From: Streptomyces sp. NBC_01429
GTDB lineage: Bacteria; Actinomycetota; Actinomycetes; Streptomycetales; Streptomycetaceae
Length of the DNA stretch: 64,000 bases
NCBI RefSeq assembly: GCF_036231945.1
Contig: NZ_CP109599.1
Span: 3,690,501 to 3,754,500, forward strand
Direction of reading: 5' to 3'
The position numbers and the translations under genes were made by a program. How positions within the stretch are numbered: the first letter of the stretch is position 1; every line of letters starts with the position of its first letter. The notes below the pieces were generated by a model. That model was not told the DNA's origin and searched no databases. It saw nothing but the letters and a program-made list of their open reading frames with translations. Positions 34,279 through 41,966 of this stretch are shown piece after piece.

Positions 34279-34677
34279 TTGTTCAGCGTCACCGTTCGCG
34301 AGCACCTCATGATCGCTCACAGCTTTCACGGCGAGGTCTTCGGGCCCGCGCAGCGACTGCACGGGGCGACGTTCCTCGTCGACGCCACCTTCCGGCGTCC
34401 CGAGCTGGACGACGACAACATCGTGGTCGACATCGGGCTGGCCACCAAGGAGCTGGGTCTCGTGGTGGGTGAACTCACCTACCGCAACCTGGACGACGAG
34501 CCGGAGTTCGCCGGGATCAACACCTCGACGGAGTTCCTGGCCAAGGTCATCGCCGACCGGCTCGTGGACCGGGTGCACGCCGGTTCGCTGGGCGAGGGCG
34601 CGCGCGGCCTGAGCGGTGTCTCGGTCACACTGCACGAATCCCATATCGCGTGGGCGAGTTACGAGCGAACGTTGTGA
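34279..34677 (+). CDS. 6-Pyruvoyltetrahydropterin synthase homologue lacking zinc and catalytic residues
   Basis: A T-fold protein of 132 aa. TTG 34279 was chosen because GGAGGT sits 7-8 bases upstream and the family N-terminus (LFSVTVREHLMIAHSF) starts there. Of the usual zinc ligands, His14 and His28 remain (AHSF, RLHGATF), but the third, normally the second His of HGH, is Ala30. The catalytic Cys four positions before HGH is also missing (Ala24). C-terminal substrate-binding features remain (NTSTEFLAKVIADRL, VTLHESH). S. coelicolor SCO6650 is a structurally studied homologue reported to lack the zinc and triad and to be inactive as PTPS while keeping a pterin-like pocket. Overlaps the glycosyltransferase gene. 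Confidence 0.85.
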   Translation: MFSVTVREHLMIAHSFHGEVFGPAQRLHGATFLVDATFRRPELDDDNIVVDIGLATKELGLVVGELTYRNLDDEPEFAGINTSTEFLAKVIADRLVDRVHAGSLGEGARGLSGVSVTLHESHIAWASYERTL

Positions 34678-35948
34678 ACCGGGCGCAGGCCCGCGCGGAA
34701 TACGTGCCGGTGTCGGAAGCCGTGCCGGTGTCCGAGGCCGTGTCCGAGCCCCAGCACGACGCCGCGTCCCAGCACGACGCCGCGTCCCAGACCGGCCCCG
34801 CGCGCGCTGCCGTCCGCTCGCCCCGTGTCGTACGGTTCGTGATGCCCGGCGGAGTCGACGACCAGGCCGCGCCGAGCGGTGGCAACACATACGACCGCCG
34901 GGTGTGCCGGGATCTGCCGGGCGCGGGCTGGCAGGTCGCGGAGTACGCCGTCGCGGGCGCCTGGCCCTGGCCGGAGCCCGCCGCGCGGGCGGAACTGGCG
35001 CGGGTGCTGGGCACGTTCCCGGACGACGGCGTCGTCCTCCTCGACGGGCTGGTCGCCTGCGCGGCCCCCGACGTCGTCGTGCGCGAGGCCGAACGGCTGC
35101 GGCTGGCCGTCCTCGTCCATCTGCCGCTCGGTGACGAGACCGGGCTCGCCCCGGAGCGGGCGGCGGAGCTGGACGCCGGGGAACGCCGTACCCTGCGGGC
35201 CGTCCCGGCGGTCGTGGCGACCAGCCGATGGGCCGCCCGCAGGCTCGTGGAACACCACGGGCTCGCTCCCGAGCGGGTCCATGTGGCCACCCCGGGAGCC
35301 GACCCCGCCGCCCTGGCCACCGGAGCGGGCGAGGGAGACCGGGGTCCCCGGCTGCTGTGCGTCGCCTCGGTGACGCCGCGCAAGGCGCAGCACCTGCTGG
35401 TGGAGGCCCTCGCGGGCGTCGCCGGTCTGCCGTGGAGCTGTGTGTGCGTCGGCGGACTCGTCCAGGACCCCGCATATGTGGCGCGGGTAAGGGAGTTGAT
35501 CGCACACCACGGTCTCGGTGACCGGATCGGCCTCGCGGGAACCCGCCGCGCCGACGAGATGGACGCGATCTACCGGGACGCCGATCTGCTGGTGCTCCCC
35601 TCCTGCGCCGAGACGTACGGCATGGCCGTCACCGAGGCGCTCGCCCGCGCGATCCCCGTGCTGGCGACGGCCGTCGGCGGTGTCCCGGAGGCGGTCGGGC
35701 AGGCGCCCGGGGGCGGTGTGCCGGGCATTCTCGTACCGCCGGCCGACCCGGTCGCGCTCACCGGCGCGCTGCGGGACTGGCTCCGCGAGCCCGGTGTACG
35801 CGGCCGGACGCGCGAGGCCGCCCTCGGCCGGCGCACCGCGCTGGCCGGCTGGGAGACGACCTCACGGAGTCTGGCCGAGGCGCTGGAGCTGCTCCGGCAC
35901 GAACAGCGTGCGGGGCGCGCACAGCCCGAACCCAGGAGGACAGCGTGA
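34674..35948 (+). CDS. Glycosyltransferase family 4 protein
   Basis: The protein is 424 aa. The C-terminal nucleotide-sugar domain has LLCVASVTPRKAQHLLVEAL and the E-x7-E signature in SCAETYGMAVTEALARAIPVL, then ATAVGGVPEAV. The N-terminal domain has MPGGVDDQAAPSGGNTYDRRV, a typical GT4 start. The first 45 residues are repeats (PVSEAVPVSEAV, QHDAASQHDAASQ). GTG 34674 gives a GTGA overlap with the PTPS-like stop; GTG 34650 is an alternative. No membrane helix. It probably adds a sugar to the cluster's pyrimidine or pterin product; a retaining GT-B mechanism is known for the family. Confidence 0.87.
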   Translation: MNRAQARAEYVPVSEAVPVSEAVSEPQHDAASQHDAASQTGPARAAVRSPRVVRFVMPGGVDDQAAPSGGNTYDRRVCRDLPGAGWQVAEYAVAGAWPWPEPAARAELARVLGTFPDDGVVLLDGLVACAAPDVVVREAERLRLAVLVHLPLGDETGLAPERAAELDAGERRTLRAVPAVVATSRWAARRLVEHHGLAPERVHVATPGADPAALATGAGEGDRGPRLLCVASVTPRKAQHLLVEALAGVAGLPWSCVCVGGLVQDPAYVARVRELIAHHGLGDRIGLAGTRRADEMDAIYRDADLLVLPSCAETYGMAVTEALARAIPVLATAVGGVPEAVGQAPGGGVPGILVPPADPVALTGALRDWLREPGVRGRTREAALGRRTALAGWETTSRSLAEALELLRHEQRAGRAQPEPRRTA

Positions 35949-36931
35949 GCAACACCGGCGCACACACCGCCACCAACACCGACACCGACACCGACACGGG
36001 CACCGACCCCGACACCGACACACCGCGTTACGCCCCCGAGTGGCTCGCCCTGCGGGAAGGCGCGGACGCCGCCGCCCGCGCGCCCGGCCTGCTCGGCCCG
36101 CTGCGCGCCCACTGGGCGGATCAGCCGGGCGGGACAACGGAGTTGGTGATCCGGGACCTCGGCTGCGGCACCGGTTCGATGGGCCGCTGGCTCGCCCCCC
36201 GGCTGCCCGGCCCCCAGCACTGGATCCTGCACGACCACGACCCGGATCTCCTCGTGCGGGCCGCCGCGTCGATGCCCCGCACGGCGGACGACGGCAGCCA
36301 CGTCACCGCCACGACGGAGCGCGGCGACATCGCGAAGCTGACCTCGGCCGGTCTCGCCGGTACGTCGCTGGTGACCGCCTCCGCCCTGCTCGACCTGCTC
36401 ACGCGGGACGAACTGGACGCGCTCGCCGCCGCCTGCGCGGGCGCCGGCTGCCCGGCGCTGCTGGCGCTCTCCGTGGCGGGCCGCGTCGAACTCACCCCGG
36501 CGGAACAGCTGGACACCGAACTCGCCGAGGCGTTCAACGCGCACCAGCGCCGGGTCGAGCACGGCCGCCGGCTCCTCGGCCCCGACGCCGTCGAGGCGGC
36601 CTCGGACGCCTTCGCCCGGCACGGCATGGAGGTACGGGTGCGGGCGAGCCCGTGGCGGCTCGGGCCGGGGGACGCGGCGCTGACGGCGCAGTGGCTACGG
36701 GGCTGGGTCGGCGCCGCCGTCGAGCAGCGCCCGGACCTCGCGCCGCAGGCCGAGGCGTATCTGACGCGCCGTCTGACCGACTGTCCGGACGGCGGTTTGA
36801 CGGCCGTCGTCCACCACAGCGACCTCCTCGCGCTGCCCGGTGGAACGGCTCTGCCCGGTGGGACGGCCCTGCCGGGTGAAACGGCCCTGTCCAGCGGGAC
36901 GGACGCGGGCCCGGCAGGCGGCGCGTGGTGA
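35945..36931 (+). CDS. SAM-dependent methyltransferase (class I)
   Basis: The protein is 328 aa. The SAM-binding motif is VIRDLGCGTGSMGRW, with the acidic residue of motif II in ILHDHDPDLL; TASALLDLL is motif IV-like. The N-terminus is Thr/Asp repeats (NTDTDTDTGTDPDTDT), the C-terminus LPGGTALPGGTALPG repeats; both are low-complexity additions to an otherwise normal domain. The GTG start overlaps the glycosyltransferase stop (GTGA) and has AGGAGGACAGC upstream. Substrate is unknown; methylation of a pterin, pyrimidine or sugar hydroxyl is likely from context. Confidence 0.87.
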   Translation: MSNTGAHTATNTDTDTDTGTDPDTDTPRYAPEWLALREGADAAARAPGLLGPLRAHWADQPGGTTELVIRDLGCGTGSMGRWLAPRLPGPQHWILHDHDPDLLVRAAASMPRTADDGSHVTATTERGDIAKLTSAGLAGTSLVTASALLDLLTRDELDALAAACAGAGCPALLALSVAGRVELTPAEQLDTELAEAFNAHQRRVEHGRRLLGPDAVEAASDAFARHGMEVRVRASPWRLGPGDAALTAQWLRGWVGAAVEQRPDLAPQAEAYLTRRLTDCPDGGLTAVVHHSDLLALPGGTALPGGTALPGETALSSGTDAGPAGGAW

Positions 36932-38322
36932 TCCGGCGGGCGGTGCGGGGGCGGGTCGGCATGCTCGCGGGCGCGGCCATCCTCGCGGTGGTGGTGTGGC
37001 GCCTGGGCACCGGCGCGTTCCTGGACGGGCTGCGCGGCATCGACGTCCCCACGCTGCTCGCCGCCCTCGGTATCGGGCTGCTGACCACCGTGTTCAGCGC
37101 CTGGCGCTGGTGCCTGGTGGCCCGGGGGCTGTCCATCCGGCTGCCGCTGGGCCGGGCCGTCTCCGACTACTACCGTGCGCTCTTCCTCAACGCGGCGCTG
37201 CCCGGCGGTGTGCTCGGTGATGTGCACCGCGCGGTACGGCACGGGCAGAGCGCCGGTGACGTCGGCCGTGGCGTCCGCGCCGTGGTCCTCGAACGGGTCG
37301 CGGGCCAGGCGGTGTTGATCGCGGTCGGGGTCACGCTCCTGTTCGCGCACCCCGCACCGGCCCTGGCGGAGGCGAGGGGGCTGCTCCGTCGCCTCGTACC
37401 CGGGCCGGGCACCGCGACCGTACTCGCCGTATCCGCCCTACTCGTCGTAGTGGGCGCGTCGGCGATCACCGCCGCCGTACGGCCCCGTACCGGCGCCGGA
37501 ACCGGCAGCGGAACCACCACCGGCGCCGCACGCCTGCGGCGCGCGCTCGGCACCGTACGCGCGGAGGCGCGTCTCGGGCTGTTCGCGCGCGCGAGCTGGC
37601 CCGGGGTGGCGCTGTCGTCCGTCGTCGTGCTGGCCGGTCATCTGGGCATGTTCCTGCTCGCGGCCAGGGCGGCCGGATCGACCGCCCCCGCCTCCGACCT
37701 GCTGCCCCTGATGGTGCTGGCGCTGCTGGCGATGGCGCTACCGCTGAACATCGGCGGCTGGGGCCCCCGGGAGGGCGTCACCGCCTGGGCCTTCGGGGCG
37801 GCCGGACTCGGCGCCGCCCAGGGGCTGAGCGTCGCCGTGGTGTACGGGGTCCTCGCCCTCGCCGCCGCCCTGCCCGGCGCCGGTGTGCTCGTCGCCCCCT
37901 GGTTCGCCCGGCTCCGGCGTCCGCAGGTCGAGTTCGAAGAGGGTGTCCTCGCCGAGGACGACGCGGCGCGTCGGCGGCCGGAGGGCGTCGCGCATCCGCT
38001 CGGGTCCGGTGAAGCGCAGCCCGGGGACGCCGTCCCCGAGCAGGACCGGCGCCACGGTCACGTACAGCCGGTGCAGTGCCCGCTCGTGCAGGAAGCGGGA
38101 CACGGTCACGCCGCCGCCCTCGACCAGCACCCGGCCGAGACCGCGCCGCGCCAGCTCGCGCACCAGCCGGCGGGGGGCGAACGCGGCCCGGTCCGGCAGA
38201 GTCAGCACCTCGACACCGCAGCCGCCGTCCCCCAAAGGCCCCGGCTCGCGCTCGTCGGCGGCACGGGCACCGTCAGCGGCACCGGCACCCTCGGCGCCCA
38301 CCACCCACAGCGTCGGCGCTGA
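36928..38322 (+). CDS. Lysylphosphatidylglycerol synthase TM-domain (UPF0104-like) protein
   Basis: A membrane protein of about 464 aa as an open frame, of which only residues 1-335 match the family: several helices (TLLAALGIGLLTTVFSAWRW), the motif DYYRALFLNAALPGGVLGDVHRA, RAVVLERVAGQAVLIAVG, and LNIGGWGPREGVTAWAFG. No lysyl-transferase domain follows, so it resembles flippase-type or unknown transport members. From about 37930 the frame runs on for ~390 bases antisense to the RibD-type gene, giving a His/Pro/Gln-rich tail that is probably not functional. GTG 36928 overlaps the methyltransferase stop; GTG 36925 is also possible. It may move a lipid-linked cluster product across the membrane. 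Confidence 0.8.
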   Translation: MIRRAVRGRVGMLAGAAILAVVVWRLGTGAFLDGLRGIDVPTLLAALGIGLLTTVFSAWRWCLVARGLSIRLPLGRAVSDYYRALFLNAALPGGVLGDVHRAVRHGQSAGDVGRGVRAVVLERVAGQAVLIAVGVTLLFAHPAPALAEARGLLRRLVPGPGTATVLAVSALLVVVGASAITAAVRPRTGAGTGSGTTTGAARLRRALGTVRAEARLGLFARASWPGVALSSVVVLAGHLGMFLLAARAAGSTAPASDLLPLMVLALLAMALPLNIGGWGPREGVTAWAFGAAGLGAAQGLSVAVVYGVLALAAALPGAGVLVAPWFARLRRPQVEFEEGVLAEDDAARRRPEGVAHPLGSGEAQPGDAVPEQDRRHGHVQPVQCPLVQEAGHGHAAALDQHPAETAPRQLAHQPAGGERGPVRQSQHLDTAAAVPQRPRLALVGGTGTVSGTGTLGAHHPQRRR

Positions 38323-38793
38323 TCCGTCCGTGAACACCTGGTGGCTTCGCGGCACCCGACGGTACGGATCGATGACGACCCGCACCGGATGGTCCCCCGT
38401 ACAGGCACGGACCGTCAGCCGGGGATCGTCGGCCACGGCGGTGCCGGCTCCGACGACCACCGCGTCCGCGAGCGCGCGCAGCCGGTGCAGGTGTTCGCGG
38501 TCCTCCTCGCCGGTGACGTAGTCGGCGTCCCCCGTACGGCTCGCGATGAACCCGTCCAGACTCTGCCCCAACTGCGCGAAGGTGAACAGTGGACCGGCCA
38601 GGCACAGCGACAGATAGCGGTCGGCGAGCGCGTCCGCGCCGGGCGAGGCGTCCCGCCACCGCCACCGGCCGTCCGCGCCGCGCGCCAGCCCGGCGGCTTC
38701 GGCGTCGGCCGCCGACCGGACGGAGCGCAGCAGGTCCCAGGCGGTCGACGCGTCGAGCGGGCCGGTACGGTGCTCCACCGCGCGGCCGGTCAT
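37738..38793 (-). CDS. RibD C-terminal/DHFR-fold reductase
   Basis: The protein is 351 aa as an open frame. Residues about 75-295 are the RibD reductase domain: LAGPLFTFAQLGQSLDGFIA, LRALADAVVVGAGTAVADDPRLTVR, VRVVIDPYRRVP, GLGRVLVEGGGVTVSRFL, and APVLLGDGVPGL. No deaminase domain is present. It should reduce a ribosylamino sugar to ribitylamino with NADPH. The natural C-terminus is near LFELDLRTPEP (about 37925); the remaining ~60 codons are antisense to the membrane-protein gene. The ATG overlaps the creatininase-type stop (ATGA). With the FAPy-type cyclohydrolase it would act third in the route. Confidence 0.85.
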   Translation of the reverse strand: MTGRAVEHRTGPLDASTAWDLLRSVRSAADAEAAGLARGADGRWRWRDASPGADALADRYLSLCLAGPLFTFAQLGQSLDGFIASRTGDADYVTGEEDREHLHRLRALADAVVVGAGTAVADDPRLTVRACTGDHPVRVVIDPYRRVPRSHQVFTDGSAPTLWVVGAEGAGAADGARAADEREPGPLGDGGCGVEVLTLPDRAAFAPRRLVRELARRGLGRVLVEGGGVTVSRFLHERALHRLYVTVAPVLLGDGVPGLRFTGPERMRDALRPPTRRVVLGEDTLFELDLRTPEPGEPGGDEHTGAGQGGGEGEDPVHHGDAQPLGGAESGRPEGPGGDALPGAPAADVQR

Positions 38794-39545
38794 CGCGCAC
38801 CCGGCCGCGTCAGCAGCGAGAGATACCCGGCGAAGGAATCCACCAGACCGGCCAGCAATTCTTTTCCTTTCGCGGCGGATGCCAGCGAGGGGCGGCCGAT
38901 CACGCCCGATTCCGTATAGCCGCGCATGCCGAGCGTCAGCAAATGCTCACGGTCGTCGGCGAGGAAGTCGGAGGTCTCGTAACCGGGGCGCACCAGGTCC
39001 GGAGAATCGTGCAGCAGAATGGATGTCTCCACTTCGCCCGCGTGCATATCGCTGCGCGAAGAGGTCAGCACTCCGGCCCGTTCACGCGCCGCGTCCCAGT
39101 CCGCGGATCCGGGAAAGAGCGCCATGCGCGTACCGGTTCCCGCGGACTCCTGAACCACGTTGCGCAGCACATAGTTACCGCCGTGGCCATTGACCAGAAC
39201 AAGCCGGTCGATTCCGGTGCGGCGCAGCGAAGCGGCGATGTCGCGCACCACGGCGTGGAGCGTGGCGGCGGAAATGCTGACCGTTCCCGGCCAGTCGGTG
39301 TGCTCGTGTTCGTGCGAGCAGGAGACCGTCAGCGGAGGAAGCAGCCGCACCGGATGCGCGGCGGCCACCTCCCTGGCTATGACGGCGGCGATGACCGTGT
39401 CGGTGACCAGCGGAAGAAACGGTCCGTGCTGCTCGAAGCTGCCGATGGGCAGGACGGCGACCTCGGCGCGGCCGGCCCGTACGTCCTCCGTCGTCTCGTA
39501 CGGCAGCAGGCCGGATCCCGCCGCCCTCGTCCGCGAACCACTCAT
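38790..39545 (-). CDS. Creatininase-family amidohydrolase (ArfB-like formamide hydrolase candidate)
   Basis: The protein is 251 aa. Metal-binding motifs of the creatininase family: LPIGSFEQHGPFLPLVTDT (Glu, His, Asp), VNGHGGNYVLRN, and HAGEVETSILL. Archaeal ArfB of this family removes formate from the formamidopyrimidine made by GTP cyclohydrolase III. The second GTP cyclohydrolase here has the Tyr-to-Met change linked to stopping at that formamide, and is divergent 186 bases away, so a deformylase role fits well. Start ATG 39545 has AAGGGCCGGAA upstream. Translationally coupled to the RibD-type reductase. Confidence 0.87.
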   Translation of the reverse strand: MSGSRTRAAGSGLLPYETTEDVRAGRAEVAVLPIGSFEQHGPFLPLVTDTVIAAVIAREVAAAHPVRLLPPLTVSCSHEHEHTDWPGTVSISAATLHAVVRDIAASLRRTGIDRLVLVNGHGGNYVLRNVVQESAGTGTRMALFPGSADWDAARERAGVLTSSRSDMHAGEVETSILLHDSPDLVRPGYETSDFLADDREHLLTLGMRGYTESGVIGRPSLASAAKGKELLAGLVDSFAGYLSLLTRPGAR

Positions 39546-39680
39546 GTTTTCCGGCCCTTCCTCATCTCCGTACACGTCCACCGGAGCAGGTTACGTGGAA
39601 AAAGCATGCCCAGCAGCCGAAAGTGATCAATCTTTACAGGCCGGTTGACACCTCGTCCGGCGCATCGGCCGGGGCATCAG

Positions 39681-39708
39681 TTGACATTCCTTCACCAATT
39701 TCTACCGC
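39681..39708 (+). promoter_or_regulatory. Putative promoter of the second GTP cyclohydrolase gene
   Basis: A consensus TTGACA (39681-39686) with TACCGC (39703-39708) at 16-base spacing lies in the divergent region, about 24 bases before the ATG at 39732. The -10 match is weak. Confidence 0.4.
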
Positions 39709-39731
39709 AAGGGCCGGGGGTACCGGATATC

Positions 39732-40406
39732 ATGCTGAACATGACAGATAGTGATGGCGCACACCGTGACAGCGCACATACGTCTGGGATCGAAAGGGCG
39801 GCGGAGGTCCAGCTGTCCACCGAATACGGGGAATTTCGAGCCGTCGGCTACTTGGACCTCGATCGCGGGGATGAGCAAATAGCCCTGGTGTACGGCGATG
39901 TCGAGGGGGACGGCGCACTGACCCGGGTTCATTCCGAGTGCCTGACCGGCGACGCGTTCGGCTCCAGGCACTGCGAATGCGGCGACCAGCTCTCCGCCGC
40001 GCTGCGCGCCATCGTGAGCGAGGGGCGCGGCGTTCTGGTCTACCTCCAGGGCCACGAGGGGCGGGGCATCGGTCTGCTCGCCAAACTCCGGGCGATGCGG
40101 CTCCAGTCGGAGGGGCTGGACACGGTGGAGGCCAATCTCGCGCTCGGGCTGCCGGCCGACGCCCGCGACTACCGGGTGGCGGCGGAGATGCTGCACGATC
40201 TCGGGGTGCGCTCCGTACGGCTGCTGTCCAACAACCCGCTCAAGCGTGAGGCGCTGCTGCGGTACGGCATCAAGATCACCGCGCAGGTGCCGCTGCTGAT
40301 ACCGCCGCGCGAGGAGAACATCTCCTACCTGCGCACCAAGCGCGAGCGCCTCGGCCACCACCTGCCGCACCTGGACCGCGCGCCCGACACGACTGACGGC
40401 AGCTGA
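39732..40406 (+). CDS. GTP cyclohydrolase II homologue with Tyr-to-Met change (FAPy-forming type)
   Basis: The protein is 224 aa. The zinc site HSECLTGDAFGSRHCECG and catalytic QGHEGRGIGLLAK are present, as are SNNPLKREALL and ISYLRTKRERLGHH. The residue matching E. coli Tyr105 is Met (KLRAM, about residue 122). In S. coelicolor SCO6655, with Met at this position, the enzyme was reported to stop at the formylamino intermediate rather than the deformylated pyrimidine. The divergent creatininase-type gene would supply deformylation. ATG 39732 is used; ATG 39741 is an alternative, and neither has a strong Shine-Dalgarno. Confidence 0.88.
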   Translation: MLNMTDSDGAHRDSAHTSGIERAAEVQLSTEYGEFRAVGYLDLDRGDEQIALVYGDVEGDGALTRVHSECLTGDAFGSRHCECGDQLSAALRAIVSEGRGVLVYLQGHEGRGIGLLAKLRAMRLQSEGLDTVEANLALGLPADARDYRVAAEMLHDLGVRSVRLLSNNPLKREALLRYGIKITAQVPLLIPPREENISYLRTKRERLGHHLPHLDRAPDTTDGS

Positions 40407-40451
40407 CAACGGCCGACGGCGGACGGCGGCGCCGACGGCGGCCGAAGTCCC

Positions 40452-41867
40452 TCAGCCCCAACTCTGCGAGTACTGGCTGCGGTAGCGGCTGCGGCCCGCC
40501 CGCTCGGACAGGATCCAGTGGGCGGTCATCAGCAGGAGCAGGCTGGCGGCGATGATTCCCAGGCCGGGTTCGAGGGACTTGAAGTCCACGATCCCCGTGA
40601 CCGTCGTCCCGCCGGGACCGCCCGGGGTGGCCGCCCCGTCGGCGGGCGGGAGTACGGCCTGCGCGTCGCCCGGATCCGTGGTGGCCGGGCTGGAGGCGGG
40701 GGTGCTGGCGGCTTCGGAGCCGTCGCCCCCGCCGCCGCCCCCGCCGGCGGCGTCGTCGTCCACGACGAGGCTCACCCCGAGCGCCGAGAGCGCCGTGGTC
40801 ATCGGCTGGAAGAACGTGACCCCGCCGGACGTGCAGTCGCCGGTCCCTCCCGAGGTCACCCCCAGCGCGATCCCCTGCGCGAGCAACGGGCCGCCGCTGT
40901 CGCCGGGTTCGGCGCAGACCGTGGTCTGGATCAGCCCGGTGACCGGGCCCTCGCGGTAGTTGACGGTCGCGTTCAGCGCGGTGACGCGCCCGGTGCGCAG
41001 TCCCGTCGTACTGCCGCTGCGGAAGACCTGCTGCCCGACGACGGGGTCGGCCACCCCGGTGATCCGCACGCCCTGGCCGCCGCCGATGTCCACCACGCCG
41101 GAGCGGCCGGCGTCGCCCGTGCCGGACCCGCCGCCGGTGGCCCCGTACCGCACGAGGGAGTAGTCGTTCCCGGGGAAGCTGCGTTCGACCGTGGTGCCGA
41201 CCTCGCCGCCGCGCTGCTCGTCCTGGAACCAGGTGGTGCCGACGGGGCCGCAGTGTCCTGCGGTGAGGATGAAGTTCTCCCGGCCATCGGTCACGTTGAA
41301 CCCGGCGGAGCAGCGGCCGCCGCCGTTGAAGATCGGGGACGCGCCGTCCAGCCGCGTGGTGAAGGAGCCCTCGGTGCGCTCCATCCGGACCGAGCCGCCG
41401 ACGCCCTCGGCGACCGCGGACAGCCGGGACCAGTCGGCGGCGGAGACGGAGCTGTCGGCGTGCACCACGACCTGGTTGGTCGCGTAGTCCACGGCCCACG
41501 CGGTGCCCGGCACGCGGGGGGCCCCGCCCAGTGTCTCGGTCGCCGCGCGTAAGTCGCCCATGCTGTAGCGCATGACCTCGGCCCGCGCCCCGGCCCGCCG
41601 TACCTCGTCCGCCGCTTCCTCGTCGGTCACCGCGACAACGGGCTCACCGTCGGCGGCGATCCAGGTGCCCGCCGTACGGGAGACACCGAGCCGCGAGACG
41701 AGGCTCGCGCCCAGCTCGGCGGAGACGGCGTCACCGCCGGCCCCGCCCGCCTCCCGGCCGTCCGGCTCACCGGCGACGGCGTTCGAGACCATCAGGCCAC
41801 CGCAGATCAGCCCGCCGACGGCCGCGAGTCGCGCGATCCGCCGGAAGGTGCGTCGTGCGTGCCTCAT
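40452..41867 (-). CDS. Membrane-anchored streptogrisin-like S1 serine protease
   Basis: The protein is 471 aa. Signal peptide (MRHARRTFRRIARLAAVGGL, cut near NAVA). A pro-region (about 40-160) is followed by a chymotrypsin-fold domain: active His in FILTAGHCGPVG, Asp in GNDYSLVRYG, Ser in CAEPGDSGGPLLAQG. Cys pairs RCSAGF..GHC and VCAEP..GDC fit S1E disulfides. After the domain comes a Gly/Ser/Pro linker and a C-terminal membrane helix (GLGIIAASLLLLMTAHWIL) with a basic tail, so the enzyme should be tethered outside the cell. ATG 41867 follows GGGGGCC. Confidence 0.88.
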   Translation of the reverse strand: MRHARRTFRRIARLAAVGGLICGGLMVSNAVAGEPDGREAGGAGGDAVSAELGASLVSRLGVSRTAGTWIAADGEPVVAVTDEEAADEVRRAGARAEVMRYSMGDLRAATETLGGAPRVPGTAWAVDYATNQVVVHADSSVSAADWSRLSAVAEGVGGSVRMERTEGSFTTRLDGASPIFNGGGRCSAGFNVTDGRENFILTAGHCGPVGTTWFQDEQRGGEVGTTVERSFPGNDYSLVRYGATGGGSGTGDAGRSGVVDIGGGQGVRITGVADPVVGQQVFRSGSTTGLRTGRVTALNATVNYREGPVTGLIQTTVCAEPGDSGGPLLAQGIALGVTSGGTGDCTSGGVTFFQPMTTALSALGVSLVVDDDAAGGGGGGGDGSEAASTPASSPATTDPGDAQAVLPPADGAATPGGPGGTTVTGIVDFKSLEPGLGIIAASLLLLMTAHWILSERAGRSRYRSQYSQSWG

Positions 41868-41966
41868 GCATGGCCCCCAAGGTCGTACCGATACGACGTC
41901 ACCAGCCGCGGGGCCCCTGGATCGGTGGAGCACCCCCCTTGAGTACGTACGGACGGGCCGTGCGGT

